A stretch of 64,000 nucleotides of DNA, taken from NCBI RefSeq assembly GCF_029227915.1, contig NC_079878.1, forward strand, positions 27,679,501-27,743,500, written 5' to 3'. Below are positions 22,786 through 36,965 of the stretch, one piece after another. The notes beneath the pieces are model-generated. The model was given only the letters and a program-made list of their open reading frames with translations. It made no database searches and was not told the origin of the DNA. Origin of the DNA: Hydractinia symbiolongicarpus. Lineage: Eukaryota > Cnidaria > Hydrozoa > Anthoathecata > Hydractiniidae. The position numbers were made by a program, and so were the translations under genes. Positions within the stretch are counted from its first letter, which is position 1. Each line of letters opens with the position of its first letter.

Positions 22786-25700
22786 ACGGTTGCGTCACAT
22801 ATTCGCCCCCACATGTGTTTAGGGATATTGTCCTGATATTACTACGTTGTATTGCTTTTAACAGTGAAACGATTGACTGTGGCACTTAAATGAACTGATT
22901 TTTGAGTTTGACCTCATAAAAGTGATGAATGCGCCAATTGGATTCCAAGAAATAACATTCTTCTTAATTTGACATGATTGCTGTAACTCAGCGATTATAC
23001 TGGGCGCTGTGGTAGCGCTTTATTTGAAAACTTAGATAAGTAAGCCATTTTTTATTGTGGGACCAACCCTAGCCGTTATTGCACGCTTAATAAATGGAAA
23101 CAGTTTCAAAAACTACATTTCATTGACTTTTTAACAGTATCAATCCGCATGAATTACAACGGTTGCGTCACAAATTCGTACCGAACATGTATTTAGCGAT
23201 ATCTTTCTGATATTACTAGGCTGCTTTGCTTTTAACAGTGAAACGATTGACTGTGGGACTTAATTGAACTGATTCCGGACTGTGACCTTATAAATGTGAT
23301 AAATGAGACAATTGGACTCCAAGAAATAACATTCTTCTTAATTTGACATGATCGTCGGAATTCAGCGATTACACTGGCCGCTGTGGTAGCGCTTCATTTA
23401 AAAATTTAAATAAGTAAGTCATTTTTTACTGTGGGACAAATCCTAGCCGTTATCGCGCGCTTGATAAATAGGAACAGTTTCAAAAACTACATTTCATTGA
23501 CTTTCCAACAGTATCAATCCGTTTGAGTTACAACGGTTGCGTCACATATTCGTACCAACATGTATTTTGCGATATTTTTCTGATATTACTAGGTTGCATC
23601 GCTCGTAAAAGTGAAACGAGTGACTGTGGGACTTAATTGAACTGATTCTGGACTATGACCTTATAAATGTGATAAATGAGATAATTGGACTCCAAGGAAA
23701 AACGTTCTTCTTAGTTTGACATGATTGCTGGAACTCAGCGATTACACTGGCCGCTGTGGTAGCGCTTCATTTAAAAATTTAAATAAGTAAGTCATTTTTT
23801 ACTGTGGGACAAATCGTAGCCGTTATCGCGCGCTTAATAAATAGGAACAGTTTCAAAAACTACATTTCATTGACTTTCTAACAGTATCAATCCGTTTGAG
23901 TTACAACGGTTGCGTCACATATTCGTACCAACATGTATTTTGCGATATTTTCCTGATATTACTAGGTTGCATCGCTCGTAAAAGTGAAACGAGTGACTGT
24001 GGGACTTAATTGAACTGATTCTGGACTATGACCTTATAAATGTGATAAATGAGATAATTGGACTCCAAGGAAAAACGTTCTTCTTAGTTTGACATGATTG
24101 CTGGAACTCAGCGATTGCACTGGCCGCTGTGGTAGCGCTTCATTTAAAAATTTAAATAAGTAAGTCATTTTTTACTGTGGGACAAATCCTAGCCGTTATC
24201 GCGCGCTTGATAAATAGGAACAGTTTCAGAAACTACATTTCATTGACTTTCTAACAGTATCAATCCGTTTGAGTTACAACGGTTGCGTCACATATTCGTC
24301 CCCACATGTGTTTAGGGATATTGTCCTGATATTACTACGTTGTATTGCTTTTAACAGTGAAACGATTGACTGTGGCACTTAAATGAACTGATTTTTGAGT
24401 TTGACCTCATAAAAGTGATGAATGCGCCAATTGGATTCCAAGAAATAACATTCTTCTTAATTTGACATGATTGCTGTAACTCAGCGATTATACTGGGCGC
24501 TGTGGTAGCGCTTTATTTGAAAACTTAGATAAGTAAGCCATTTTTTATTGTGGGACCAACCCTAGCCGTTATTGCACGCTTAATAAATGGAAACAGTTTC
24601 AAAAACTACATTTCATTGACTTTTTAACAGTATCAATCCGCATGAATTACAACGGTTGCGTCACAAATTCGTACCGAACATGTATTTAGCGATATCTTTC
24701 TGATATTACTAGGCTGCATCGCTTTTAACAGTGAAACGATTGACTGTGGGACTTAATTGAACTGATTCCGGACTGTGACCTTATAAATGTGATAAATGAG
24801 ACAATTGGACTCCAAGAAATAACATTCTTCTTAATTTGACATGATCGTCGGAATTCAGCGATTACACTGGCCGCTGTGGTAGCGCTTCATTTAAAAATTT
24901 AAATAAGTAAGTCATTTTTTACTGTGGGACAAATCCTAGCCGTTATCGCGCGCTTGATAAATAGGAACAGTTTCAAAAACTACATTTCATTGACTTTCCA
25001 ACAGTATCAATCCGTTTGAGTTACAACGGTTGCGTCACATATTCGTACCAACATGTATTTTGCGATATTTTTCTGATATTACTAGGTTGCATCGCTCGTA
25101 AAAGTGAAACGAGTGACTGTGGGACTTAATTGAACTGATTCTGGACTATGACCTTATAAATGTGATAAATGAGATAATTGGACTCCAAGGAAAAACGTTC
25201 TTCTTAGTTTGACATGATTGCTGGAACTCAGCGATTACACTGGCCGCTGTGGTAGCGCTTCATTTAAAAATTTAAATAAGTAAGTCATTTTTTACTGTGG
25301 GACAAATCGTAGCCGTTATCGCGCGCTTAATAAATAGGAACAGTTTCAAAAACTACATTTCATTGACTTTCTAACAGTATCAATCCGTTTGCGTTACAAC
25401 GGTTGCGTCACATATTCGTACCAACATGTATTTTGCGATATTTTCCTGATATTACTAGGTTGCATCGCTCGTAAAAGTGAAACGAGTGACTGTGGGACTT
25501 AATTGAACTGATTCTGGACTATGACCTTATAAATGTGATAAATGAGATAATTGGACTCCAAGGAAAAACGTTCTTCTTAGTTTGACATGATTGCTGGAAC
25601 TCAGCGATTGCACTGGCCGCTGTGGTAGCGCTTCATTTAAAAATTTAAATAAGTAAGTCATTTTTTACTGTGGGACAAATCCTAGCCGTTATCGCGCGCT

Positions 25701-26334
25701 TGATAAATAGGAACAGTTTCAGAAACTACATTTCATTGACTTTCTAACAGTATCAATCCGTTTGAGTTACAACGGTTGCGTCACATATTCGTCCCCACAT
25801 GTGTTTAGGGATATTGTCCTGATATTACTACGTTGTATTGCTTTTAACAGTGAAACGATTGACTGTGGCACTTAAATGAACTGATTTTTGAGTTTGACCT
25901 CATAAAAGTGATGAATGCGCCAATTGGATTCCAAGAAATAACATTCTTCTTAATTTGACATGATTGCTGTAACTCAGCGATTATACTGGGCGCTGTGGTA
26001 GCGCTTTATTTGAAAACTTAGATAAGTAAGCCATTTTTTATTGTGGGACCAACCCTAGCCGTTATTGCACGCTTAATAAATGGAAACAGTTTCAAAAACT
26101 ACATTTCATTGACTTTTTAACAGTATCAATCCGCATGAATTACAACGGTTGCGTCACAAATTCGTACCGAACATGTATTTAGCGATATCTTTCTGATATT
26201 ACTAGGCTGCATCGCTTTTAACAGTGAAACGATTGACTGTGGGACTTAATTGAACTGATTCCGGACTGTGACCTTATAAATGTGATAAATGAGACAATTG
26301 GACTCCAAGAAATAACATTCTTCTTAATTTGACA

Positions 26335-28090
26335 TGATTGTCGGAACTCAGCGATTACACTGGCCGCTGTGGTAGCGCTTCATTTAAAAATTTAAATAAG
26401 TAAGTCATTTTTTACTGTGGGACAAATCCTAGCCGTTATCGCGCGCTTGATAAATAGGAACAGTTTCAAAAACTACATTTCATTGACTTTCCAACAGTAT
26501 CAATCCGTTTGAGTTACAACGGTTGCGTCACATATTCGTACCAACATGTATTTTGCGATATTTTTCTGATATTACTAGTTTGCATCGCTCGTAAAAGTGA
26601 AACGAGTGACTGTGGGACTTAATTGAACTGATTCTGGACTATGACCTTATAAATGTGACAAATGAGATAATTGGACTCCAAGGAAAAACGTTCTTCTTAG
26701 TTTGACATGATTGCTGGAACTCAGCGATTACACTGGCCGCTGTGGTAGCGCTTCATTTAAAAATTTAAATAAGTAAGTCATTTTTTACTGTGGGACAAAT
26801 CCTAGCCGTTATCGCGCGCTTGATAAGTAGGAACAGTTTCAAAAACTACATTTCATTGACTTTCCAACAGTATCAATTCGTTTGAGTTACAACGGTTGCG
26901 TCACATATTCGTACCAACATGTATTTTGCGATATTTTTCTGATATTACTAGTTTGCATCGCTCGTAAAAGTGAAACGAGTGACTGTGGGACTTAATTGAA
27001 CTGATTCTGGACTATGACCTTATAAATGTGACAAATGAGATAATGGGACTCCAAGGAAAAACGTTCTTCTTAGTTTGACATGATTGCTGGAACTCAGCGA
27101 TTACACTGGCCGCTGTGGTAGCGCTTCATTTAAAAATTTAAATAAGTAAGTCATTTTTTACTGTGGGACAAATCGTAGCCGTTATCGCGCGCTTAATAAA
27201 TAGGAACAGTTTCAAAAAATACATTTCATTGACTTTCTAACAGTATCAATCCGTTTGAGTTACAACGGTTGCGTCACATATTCGTACCAACATGTATTTT
27301 GCGATATTTTCCTGATATTACTAGGTTGCATCGCTCGTAAAAGTGAAACGAGTGACTGTGGGACTTAATTGAACTGATTCTGGACTATGACCTTATAAAT
27401 GTGATAAATGAGATAATTGGACTCCAAGGAAAAACGTTCTTCTTAGTTTGACATGATTGCTGGAACTCAGCGATTACACTGGCCGCTGTGGTAGCGCTTC
27501 ATTTAAAAATTTAAATAAGTAAGTCATTTTTTACTGTGGGACAAATCCTAGCCGTTATCGCGCGCTTGATAAATAGGAACAGTTTCAAAAACTACATTTC
27601 ATTGACTTTCCAACAGTATCAATCCGTTTGAGTTACAACGGTTGCGTCACATATTCGTACCAACATGTATTTTGCGATATTTTTCTGATATTACTAGTTT
27701 GCATCGCTCGTAAAAGTGAAACGAGTGACTGTGGGACTTAATTGAACTGATTCTGGACTATGACCTTATAAATGTGACAAATGAGATAATGGGACTCCAA
27801 GGAAAAACGTTCTTCTTAGTTTGACATAATTGCTGGAACTCAGCGATTACACTGGCCGCTGCGGTAGCGCTTCATTTAAAAATTTAAATAAGTAAGTCAT
27901 TTTTTACTGTGGGACAAATCCTAGCCGTTATCGCGCGCTTGATAAATAGGAACAGTTTCAAAAACTACATTTCATTGACTTTCTAACAGTATCAATCCGT
28001 TTGAGTTACAACGGTTGCGTCACATATTCGTACCAACATGTATTTTGCGATATTTTTCTGATATTACTAGGTTGCATCGCTCGTAAAAGT
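26335..28090 (+). repeat. Type C monomer run with dimer and trimer periodicities
   Basis: The variant 'actagtttgcatcg' is at 26577, 26950 and 27696, with 'tgtgacaaatgag' in the same units. 'gataatgggactcc' recurs at a 746-bp spacing (about 27041 and 27787). 'aaatcgtagccg' recurs at 1120 bp (27171, 28291). The monomers are close relatives of C1 and C2. Confidence 0.75.
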
Positions 28091-31000
28091 GAAACGAGTG
28101 ACTGTGGGACTTAATTGAACTGATTCTGGACTATGACCTTATAAATGTGATAAATGAGATAATTGGACTCCAAGGAAAAACGTTCTTCTTAGTTTGACAT
28201 GATTGCTGGAACTCAGCGATTACACTGGCCGCTGTGGTAGCGCTTCATTTAAAAATTTTACATAAGTAAGTCATTTTTTACTGTGGGACAAATCGTAGCC
28301 GTTATCGCGCGCTTAATAAATAGGAACAGTTTCAAAAACTACATTTCATTGACTTTCTAACAGTATCAATCCGTTTGAGTTACAACGGTTGCGTCACATA
28401 TTCGTACCAACATGTATTTTGCGATATTTTCCTGATATTACTAGGTTGCATCGCTCGTAAAAGTGAAACGAGTGACTGTGGGACTTAATTGAACTGATTC
28501 TGGACTATGACCTTATAAATGTGATAAATGAGATAATTGGACTCCAAGGAAAAACGTTCTTCTTAGTTTGACATGATTGCTGGAACTCAGCGATTGCACT
28601 GGCTGCTGTGGTAGCGCTTCATTTAAAAATTTAAATAAGTAAGTCATTTTTTACTGTGGGACAAATCCTAGCCGTTATCGCGCGCTTGATAAATAGGAAC
28701 AGTTTCAAAAACTACATTTCAATGAATTTCTAACGGGTCAGTCCGTTTGAGTGAGGACGGTTGCGTCACATATTTGTCCCCACATGTGTTTAGGAATATT
28801 TTTCTGATATTACTAGGTTTTATTGCTTTTAACAGTGAAACGATTGACTGTGGCACTTAAGTGAACGGATTTTGTACTGTGACCTTATAAATGTGATAAA
28901 TGAGCCAATTGGACTCCAAGAAGTAACATTCTTCTTAATTTGACATGATTGCTGTAACTCAGCGATTATACTGGGCGCTGTGGTAGCGCTTTATTTAAAA
29001 GCTTAGATAAATAATCCATTTTTTATTGTGGGACCAATCCTAGACCTTATCGCGTGCTTAATAAATAGGAACAGTTTCAAAAACTAAATTTCATTGACTT
29101 TCTAACATTATCAATCCGCATGAATTATAACGGTGGCGTCACAAATTTGTACCAACATGCATTTAGCGATATCTTTCTGATATTACTAGGTTGCATCGCT
29201 TTCAACAGTGAAACGATTGACTGTGGCACTTAAATAAACGGATTTTGGACTGTGACCTTATAAATGTGATAAATGAGCCAATTGGATTCCAAGAAATAAC
29301 ATTCTTATTAATTTGACATGATTGCTGTAACTCAGCGATTAAACTGGGCGCTGTGGTGGCGCTTTATTTATAAACTTAGATAAATAAGTCATTCTTTATT
29401 GTGGGACCAATCCCAGACGTTATCGCGCGTTTAATAAATAGGAACAGTTTCAAAAACTACATTTCATTGACTTTCTAACGGTATCAGTCCGTTTGAGTGA
29501 CGACGGTTGCGTCACATATTTGTCCCCACATGTGTTTAGGGATATTTTTCTGATATTACTAGGTTGTATTGCTTTTAACAGTGAAACGATTGACTGTGGC
29601 ACTTACGTGAACGGATTTTGGACTGTGACCTTATAAATGTGATAAATAAGCCAATTGGACTCCAAGAAATAACATTCTTCTTAATTTGACATGATTGCTG
29701 TAACTCAGGGATTAAACTGGGCGCTGTGGTAGCGCTTTATTTAAAAGCTGAGATAAATAAGCCATTTTTTAATGTGGGACAAATCCTAGCCGTTATCGCG
29801 CGCTGAATAAATAGAGACAGTTTCAAAAAATACATTTCAATGAATTTCTAACGGTATTAGTCCGCTGGGTTACAACGGTTGCGTGACATATTCGTCCCCA
29901 CATGTGTTTAGGGATATTGTCATGATATTACCATGTTGCATCGCTTTTTACAGTGAAACGATTGACTGTGGGACTTAATTGAACTGATTCTGGACTATGA
30001 CCTTATAAATGTGATAAATGAGATAATTGGACTCCAAGGAAAAACGTTCTTCTTAGTTTGACATGATTGCTGGAACTCAGCGATTACACTGGCCGCTATG
30101 GTAGCGCTTCATTTAAAAATTTTACATAAGTAAGTCATTTTTTACTGTGGGACAAATCGTAGCCGTTATCGCGCGCTTAATAAATAGGAACAGTTTCAAA
30201 AACTACATTTCATTGACTTTCTAACAGTATCAATCCGTTTGAGTTACAACGGTTGCGTCACATATTCGTACCAACATGTATTTTGCGATATTTTCCTGAT
30301 ATTACTAGGTTGCATCGCTCGTAAAAGTGAAACGAGTGACTGTGGGACTTAATTGAACTGATTCTGGACTATGACCTTATAAATGTGATAAATGAGATAA
30401 TTGGACTCCAAGGAAAAACGTTCTTCTTAGTTTGACATGATTGCTGGAACTCAGCGATTGCACTGGCTGCTGTGGTAGCGCTTCATTTAAAAATTTAAAT
30501 AAGTAAGTCATTTTTTACTGTGGGACAAATCCTAGCCGTTATCGCGCGCTTGATAAATAGGAACAGTTTCAAAAACTACATTTCAATGAATTTCTAACGG
30601 GTCAGTCCGTTTGAGTGAGGACGGTTGCGTCACATATTTGTCCCCACATGTGTTTAGGAATATTTTTCTGATATTACTAGGTTTTATTGCTTTTAACAGT
30701 GAAACGATTGACTGTGGCACTTAAGTGAACGGATTTTGTACTGTGACCTTATAAATGTGATAAATGAGCCAATTGGACTCCAAGAAGTAACATTCTTCTT
30801 AATTTGACATGATTGCTGTAACTCAGCGATTATACTGGGCACTGTGGTAGCGCTTTATTTAAAAGCTTAGATAAATAATCCATTTTTTATTGTGGGACCA
30901 ATCCTAGACCTTATCGCGTGCTTAATAAATAGGAACAGTTTCAAAAACTAAATTTCATTGACTTTCTAACATTATCAATCCGCATGAATTATAACGGTGG

Positions 31001-31825
31001 CGTCACAAATTTGTACCAACATGCATTTAGCGATATCTTTCTGATATTACTAGGTTGCATCGCTTTCAACAGTGAAACGATTGACTGTGGCACTTAAATA
31101 AACGGATTTTGGACTGTGACCTTATAAATGTGATAAATGAGCCAATTGGATTCCAAGAAATAACATTCTTATTAATTTGACATGATTGCTGTAACTCAGC
31201 GATTAAACTGGGCGCTGTGGTGGCGCTTTATTTATAAACTTAGATAAATAAGTCATTCTTTATTGTGGGACCAATCCCAGACGTTATCGCGCGTTTAATA
31301 AATAGGAACAGTTTCAAAAACTACATTTCATTGACTTTCTAACGGTATCAGTCCGTTTGAGTGACGACGGTTGCGTCACATATTTGTCCCCACATGTGTT
31401 TAGGGATATTTTTCTGATATTACTAGGTTGTATTGCTTTTAACAGTGAAACGATTGACTGTGGCACTTACGTGAACGGATTTTGGACTGTGACCTTATAA
31501 ATGTGATAAATAAGCCAATTGGACTCCAAGAAATAACATTCTTCTTAATTTGACATGATTGCTGTAACTCAGGGATTAAACTGGGCGCTGTGGTAGCGCT
31601 TTATTTAAAAGCTGAGATAAATAAGCCATTTTTTAATGTGGGACAAATCCTAGCCGTTATCGCCCGCTGAATAAATAGAGACAGTTTCAAAAAATACATT
31701 TCAATGAATTTCTAACGGTATTAGTCCGCTGGGTTACAACGGTTGCGTGACATATTCGTCCCCACATGTGTTTAGGGATATTGTCATGATATTACCATGT
31801 TGCATCGCTTTTTACAGTGAAACGA
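28090..31825 (+). repeat. 5-mer tandem duplication, 2 x 1864 bp
   Basis: Markers repeat at exactly 1864 bp: 'aaaaattttacataag' (28251, 30115), 'taacgggtcagtcc' (28735, 30599) and 'cggtggcgtcac' (29131, 30995). Copies run about 28.09-29.96 and 29.96-31.82 kb. Differences are few: 'gggcgctg' against 'gggcactg' near 30840, and 'cgcgcgctga' against 'cgcccgctga' near 31663. The block joins two C units to three A/B-type units. Confidence 0.88.
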
Positions 31826-34800
31826 TTGACTGTGGGACTTAATTGAACTAACTTTGGACTGTGACCTGATAAATGTGATAAATGAGACATTTGGACTCCA
31901 AGAAATAACATTCTTCTTAATTTGACATGATGGCTGTAACTCAGCGATTATACTGGTCACTGTGGTAGCGCTTTATTTAAAAGCTTAGATAAATAATCCA
32001 TTTTTTAATGTGGGACCAATCCTAGACCTTATCGCGTGCTTAATAAATAGGAACAGTTTCAAAAACTAAATTTCATTGACTTTCTAACATTATCAATCCG
32101 CATGAATTATAACGGTGGCGTCACAAATTTGTACCAACATGCATTTAGCGATATCTTTCTGATATTACTAGGTTGCATCGCTTTTAACAGTGAAACGATT
32201 GACTGTGGCACTTAAATGAACTGATTTTTGACTTTGACCTCATAAAAGTGATAAATGAGCCAATTGGATTCCAAGAAATAACATTCTTCTTAATTTGACA
32301 TGATTGCTGTAACTCAACGATTATACTGGGCGCTGTGGTAGCTCTTTATTTGAAAACTTAGATAAATAAGCTATTTTTTATTGTGGGACCAATCCTAGCC
32401 GTTATTGCGCGCTTAATAAATAGAAACAGTTTTAAAAACTACATTTCATTGACTTTCTAACAGTATCAATCCGCATGAATTACAACGGTTGCGTCACAAA
32501 TTCGTACCAACATGTATTTAGCGATATTTTTCTGATATTACTAGTTTGTATTGCTTTTAAGAATGAAACGATTGACTGTGGCACTTAAGTGAACGGATTT
32601 TGGACTGTGACCTTATAAATGTGATAAATATGCCAATTGGACTCCAAGAAATAACATTCTTCTTAATTTGACATGATTGCTGTAACTCAGCGATTATACT
32701 GGGCGCTGTGGTAGCGCTTTATTTAAAAGCTTAGATAAATAAGCCATTTTTTATTGTGGGACCAATCCTAAACCTTATCGCGCGCTTAATAAATAGAGAG
32801 AGTTTCAAAAACTACATTTCAATGAATTTCTATCGGTGTTAGTCCGTTTGGGTTACAACGATTGCGTGATATATTCGTCCCCACATGTGTTTAGGGATAT
32901 TGTCCTGATATTACTACGTTGTATTGTTTTTAACAGTGAAACGATTGACTGTGGCACTTAAGTGAACGGATTTTGTACTGTGACCTTATAAATGTGATAA
33001 ATAAGCCAATTGGACTCCGAGAAATAACATTCTTCTTAATTTGACATGATTGCTGTAACTCAGCGATTATACTGGGCGCTGTGGTAGCGTTTTATTTAAA
33101 AACTTAGATAAATAAGCCATTTTTTATTGTGGGACCAATCCTAGACCTTATTGCGCGCTTAATAAATAGGAACAGTTTCAAAAACTACATTTCATTGACT
33201 TTCTAACAGTTTCAATCCGCATGAATTACAACGGTTGCGTCACAAATTCGTACCAACATGTATTTAGCGATATTTTTCTGATATTACTAGTTTGTATTGC
33301 TTTTAACAGTGAAACGATTGACTGCGGCACTTAAGTGAACGGATTTTGGACTGTGACCTTATAAATGTGATAAATGAGCCAATTGGATTCTAAGAAATAA
33401 CATTCTTATTAATTTGACATGATTGCTGTAACTCAGCGATTAAACTGGGCGCTGTGGTGGCGCTTTATTTAAAAACTTAGATAAATAAGCCATTTTTTAT
33501 TGTGGGACCAATCCTAGACGTTATCGCGCGTTTAATAAATAGGAACAGTTTCAAAAACTACATTTCATTGACTTTCTAACAGTATAAATCCGCATGAATT
33601 ACAACGGTTGCGTCATAAAAAATTTGTACCAACATGCATTTAGCGATATCTTTCTGATATTACTAGGTTGCATCGCTTTTTACAGTGAAATGAGTGACTG
33701 TGGGACTTAATTGAACTGATTCTGGACTGTGACCTTATAAATGTGATAAATGAGACAATTGGACTCCAAGAAATAACATTCTTCTTAATTTGACATGATT
33801 GTCGGAACTCAGCGATTACACTGGCCGCTGTGGTAGCGCTTCATTTAAAAATTTAAATAAGTAAGTCATTTTTTACTGTGGGACAAATCCTAGCCGTTAT
33901 CGGGCGCTTGATAAATAGGAATAGTTTTAAAAACTACATTTTATTGACTTTCCAACAGTATCAATCCGTTTGAGTTACAACGGTTGCGTCACATATTCGT
34001 ACCAACATGTATTTTGCGATATTTTTCTGATATTACTACGTTGTATTGTTTTTAACAGTAAACCGATTGACTGTGGCACTTAAATGAACTGATTTTTGAG
34101 TTTGACCTCATAAAAGTGATAAATGCGCCAATTGGATTCCAAGAAATAACATTCTTCTTAATTTGACATGATTGCTGCAACTCATTGATTATACTGGGCG
34201 CTGTGGTAGCGCTTTATTTGAAAACTTAGATAAGTAAGCCATTTTTTATTGTGGGACCAACCCTAGCCGTTATTGCACGCTTAATAAATAGAAACAGTTT
34301 CAAAAACTACATTTCATTGACTTTCTAACAGTATCAATCCGCATGAATTACAACGGTTGCGTCACAAATTCGTACCAACATGTATTTAGCGATATTTTTC
34401 TGATATTACTAGTTTGTATTGCTTTTAAGAATGAAACGATTGACTGTGGCACTTAAGTGAACGGATTTTGGACTGTGACCTTATAAATGTGATAAATATG
34501 CCAATTGGACTCCAAGAAATAACATTCTTCTTAATTTGACATGATTGCTGTAACTCAGCGATTATACTGGGCGCTGTGGTAGCGCTTTATTTAAAAGCTT
34601 AGATAAATAAGCCATTTTTTATTGTGGGACCAATCCTAAACCTTATCGCGCGCCTAATAAATAGAGAGAGTTTCAAAAACTACATTTCAATGAATTTCTA
34701 TCGGTGTTAGTCCGTTTGGGTTACAACGGTTGCGTGATATATTCGTCCCCACATGTGTTTAGGGATATTGTCCTGATATTACTACGTTGTATTGTTTTTA

Positions 34801-36620
34801 ACAGTGAAACGATTGACTGTGGCACTTAAATGAACTGATTTTTGACTTTGACCTCATAAAAGTGATAAATGAGCCAATTGGATTCCAAGAAATAACATTC
34901 TTCTTAATTTGACATGATTGCTGTAACTCAGCGATTATACTGGGCGCTGTGGTAGCGCTTTATTTGAAAACTTAGATAAATAAGCCATTTTTTATTGTGG
35001 GACCAATCTTAGCCGTTATTGCGCGCTTAATAAATACAAACAGTTTCAAAAACTACATTTCATTGACCTTCTAACAGTATTAATCCGCATATTTTACAAC
35101 GGTTGCGTCACAAATTCGTACCGACATGTATTTAGCGATATCTTTCTGATATTACTAGGTTGCATCGCTTTTTACAGTGAAACGATTGACTGCGGGACTT
35201 AATTGAACTAACTTTGGACTGTGACCTGATAAATGTGATAAATGAACCCATTGGACTCCAAGAAATACCATTCTTCTTAATTTGACATGACTGCTGTAAC
35301 TCAGCGATTATACTGGGCGCTGTGGTAGCGCTTTATTTAAAAGCTTAGATAAATAATCCATTTTTTATTGTGGGACCAATCCTAGACCTTATTGCGCCCT
35401 GAAGAAATAGAGATAGTTTCAAAAACTACATTTCAATGAATTTCTAACGGTATCAGTCCGTTTGAGTGACGACGGTTGCGTCACATATTTGTCCCCACAT
35501 GTGTTTAGGGATATTTTTCTGATATTACTAGTTTGTATTGCTTTTAACAGTGAAACGATTGACTGTGGCACTTAAGTGAACGGATTTTGTACTGTGACCT
35601 TATAAATGTGATAAATAAGCCAATTGGACTCCGAGAAATAACATTCTTCTTAATTTGACATGATTGCTGTAACTCAGCGATTATACTGGGCGCTGTGGTA
35701 GCGCTTTATTTAAAAACTTAGATAAATAAGCCATTTTTTATTGTGGGACCAATCCTAGACCTTATTGCGCGCTTAATAAATAGGAACAGTTTCAAAAACT
35801 ACATTTCATTGACTTTCTAACAGTTTCAATCCGCATGAATTACAACGGTTGCGTCACAAATTCGTACCAACATGTATTTAGCGATATTTTTCTGATATTA
35901 CTAGTTTGTATTGCTTTTAACAGTGAAACGATTGACTGCGGCACTTAAGTGAACGGATTTTGGACTGTGACCTTATAAATGTGATAAATGAGCCAATTGG
36001 ATTCTAAGAAATAACATTCTTATTAATTTGACATGATTGCTGTAACTCAGCGATTAAACTGGGCGCTGTGGTGGCGCTTTATTTAAAAATTAGATAAATA
36101 AGCCATTTTTTATTGTGGGACCAATCCTAGACGTTATCGCGCGTTTAATAAATAGGAACAGTTTCAAAAACTACATTTCATTGACTTTCTAACAGTATAA
36201 ATCCGCATGAATTACAACGGTTGCGTCATAAAAAATTTGTACCAACATGCATTTAGCGATATCTTTCTGATATTACTAGGTTGCATCGCTTTTTACAGTG
36301 AAATGAGTGACTGTGGGACTTAATTGAACTGATTCTGGACTGTGACCTTATAAATGTGATAAATGAGACAATTGGACTCCAAGAAATAACATTCTTCTTA
36401 ATTTGACATGATTGTCGGAACTCAGCGATTACACTGGCCGCTGTGGTAGCGCTTCATTTAAAAATTTAAATAAGTAAGTCATTTTTTACTGTGGGACAAA
36501 TCCTAGCCGTTATCGGGCGCTTGATAAATAGGAATAGTTTTAAAAACTACATTTTATTGACGTTCCAACAGTATCAATCCGTTTGAGTTACAACGGTTGC
36601 GTCACATATTCGTACCAACA
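31825..36620 (+). repeat. Mixed A/B region with 5-mer and 7-mer repeated blocks
   Basis: 'cttttaagaatgaaac' lies near 32561 and 34429 (5 units apart, lengthened by a 3-bp insertion). 'ggactccgagaaat' lies near 33012 and 35626, and 'gtgaaatgagtgac' near 33686 and 36299 (7 units, about 2613 bp). Many units have A heads on B bodies. A short C-type piece ('tatcgggcgcttg') sits at 33902 and 36515. Confidence 0.75.
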
Positions 36621-36965
36621 TGTATTTTGCGATATTTTTCTGATATTACTAGGTTGCATCGCTCGTAAAAGTGAAACGAGTGACTGTGGGACTTAATTGA
36701 ACTGATTCTGGACTATGACCTTATAAATGTGATAAATGAGATAATTGGACTCCAAGGAAAAACGTTATTCTTAGTTTGACATGATTGCTGGAACTCAGCG
36801 ATTGCACTGGCCGCTGTGGTAGCGCTTCATTTAAAAATTTAAATAAGTAAGTCATTTTTTACTGTGGGACAAATCCTAGCCGTTATCGCGCGCTTAATAA
36901 ATAGGTACAGTTTCAAAAACTACATTTCATTGACTTTCTAACAGTATCAATCCGTTTGAGTTACA

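Larger units (their letters stand above)
18681..26335 (+). repeat. 4-mer higher-order repeat, 1493 bp, about 5.4 copies (one copy reduced to a 3-mer)
   Basis: Unit order is B' (ending '...gcgccaattgg'), A' (with the extra G in 'gtaccgaacatg' from copy 2 on), C1 ('gatatttttctg', 'gattacactgg', 'aaatcgtagcc') and C2 ('gatattttcctg', 'gattgcactgg', 'tttcagaaac'). B' starts are at 18681, 20173, 21666, 22786, 24279 and 25772; intervals are 1492, 1493, 1120, 1493 and 1493. Copies differ from each other at only a few bases by eye, far less than the monomers within one copy differ. The domain ends where the last A' switches from 'gatcgtcggaattc' to 'gattgtcggaactc'. Confidence 0.93.
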
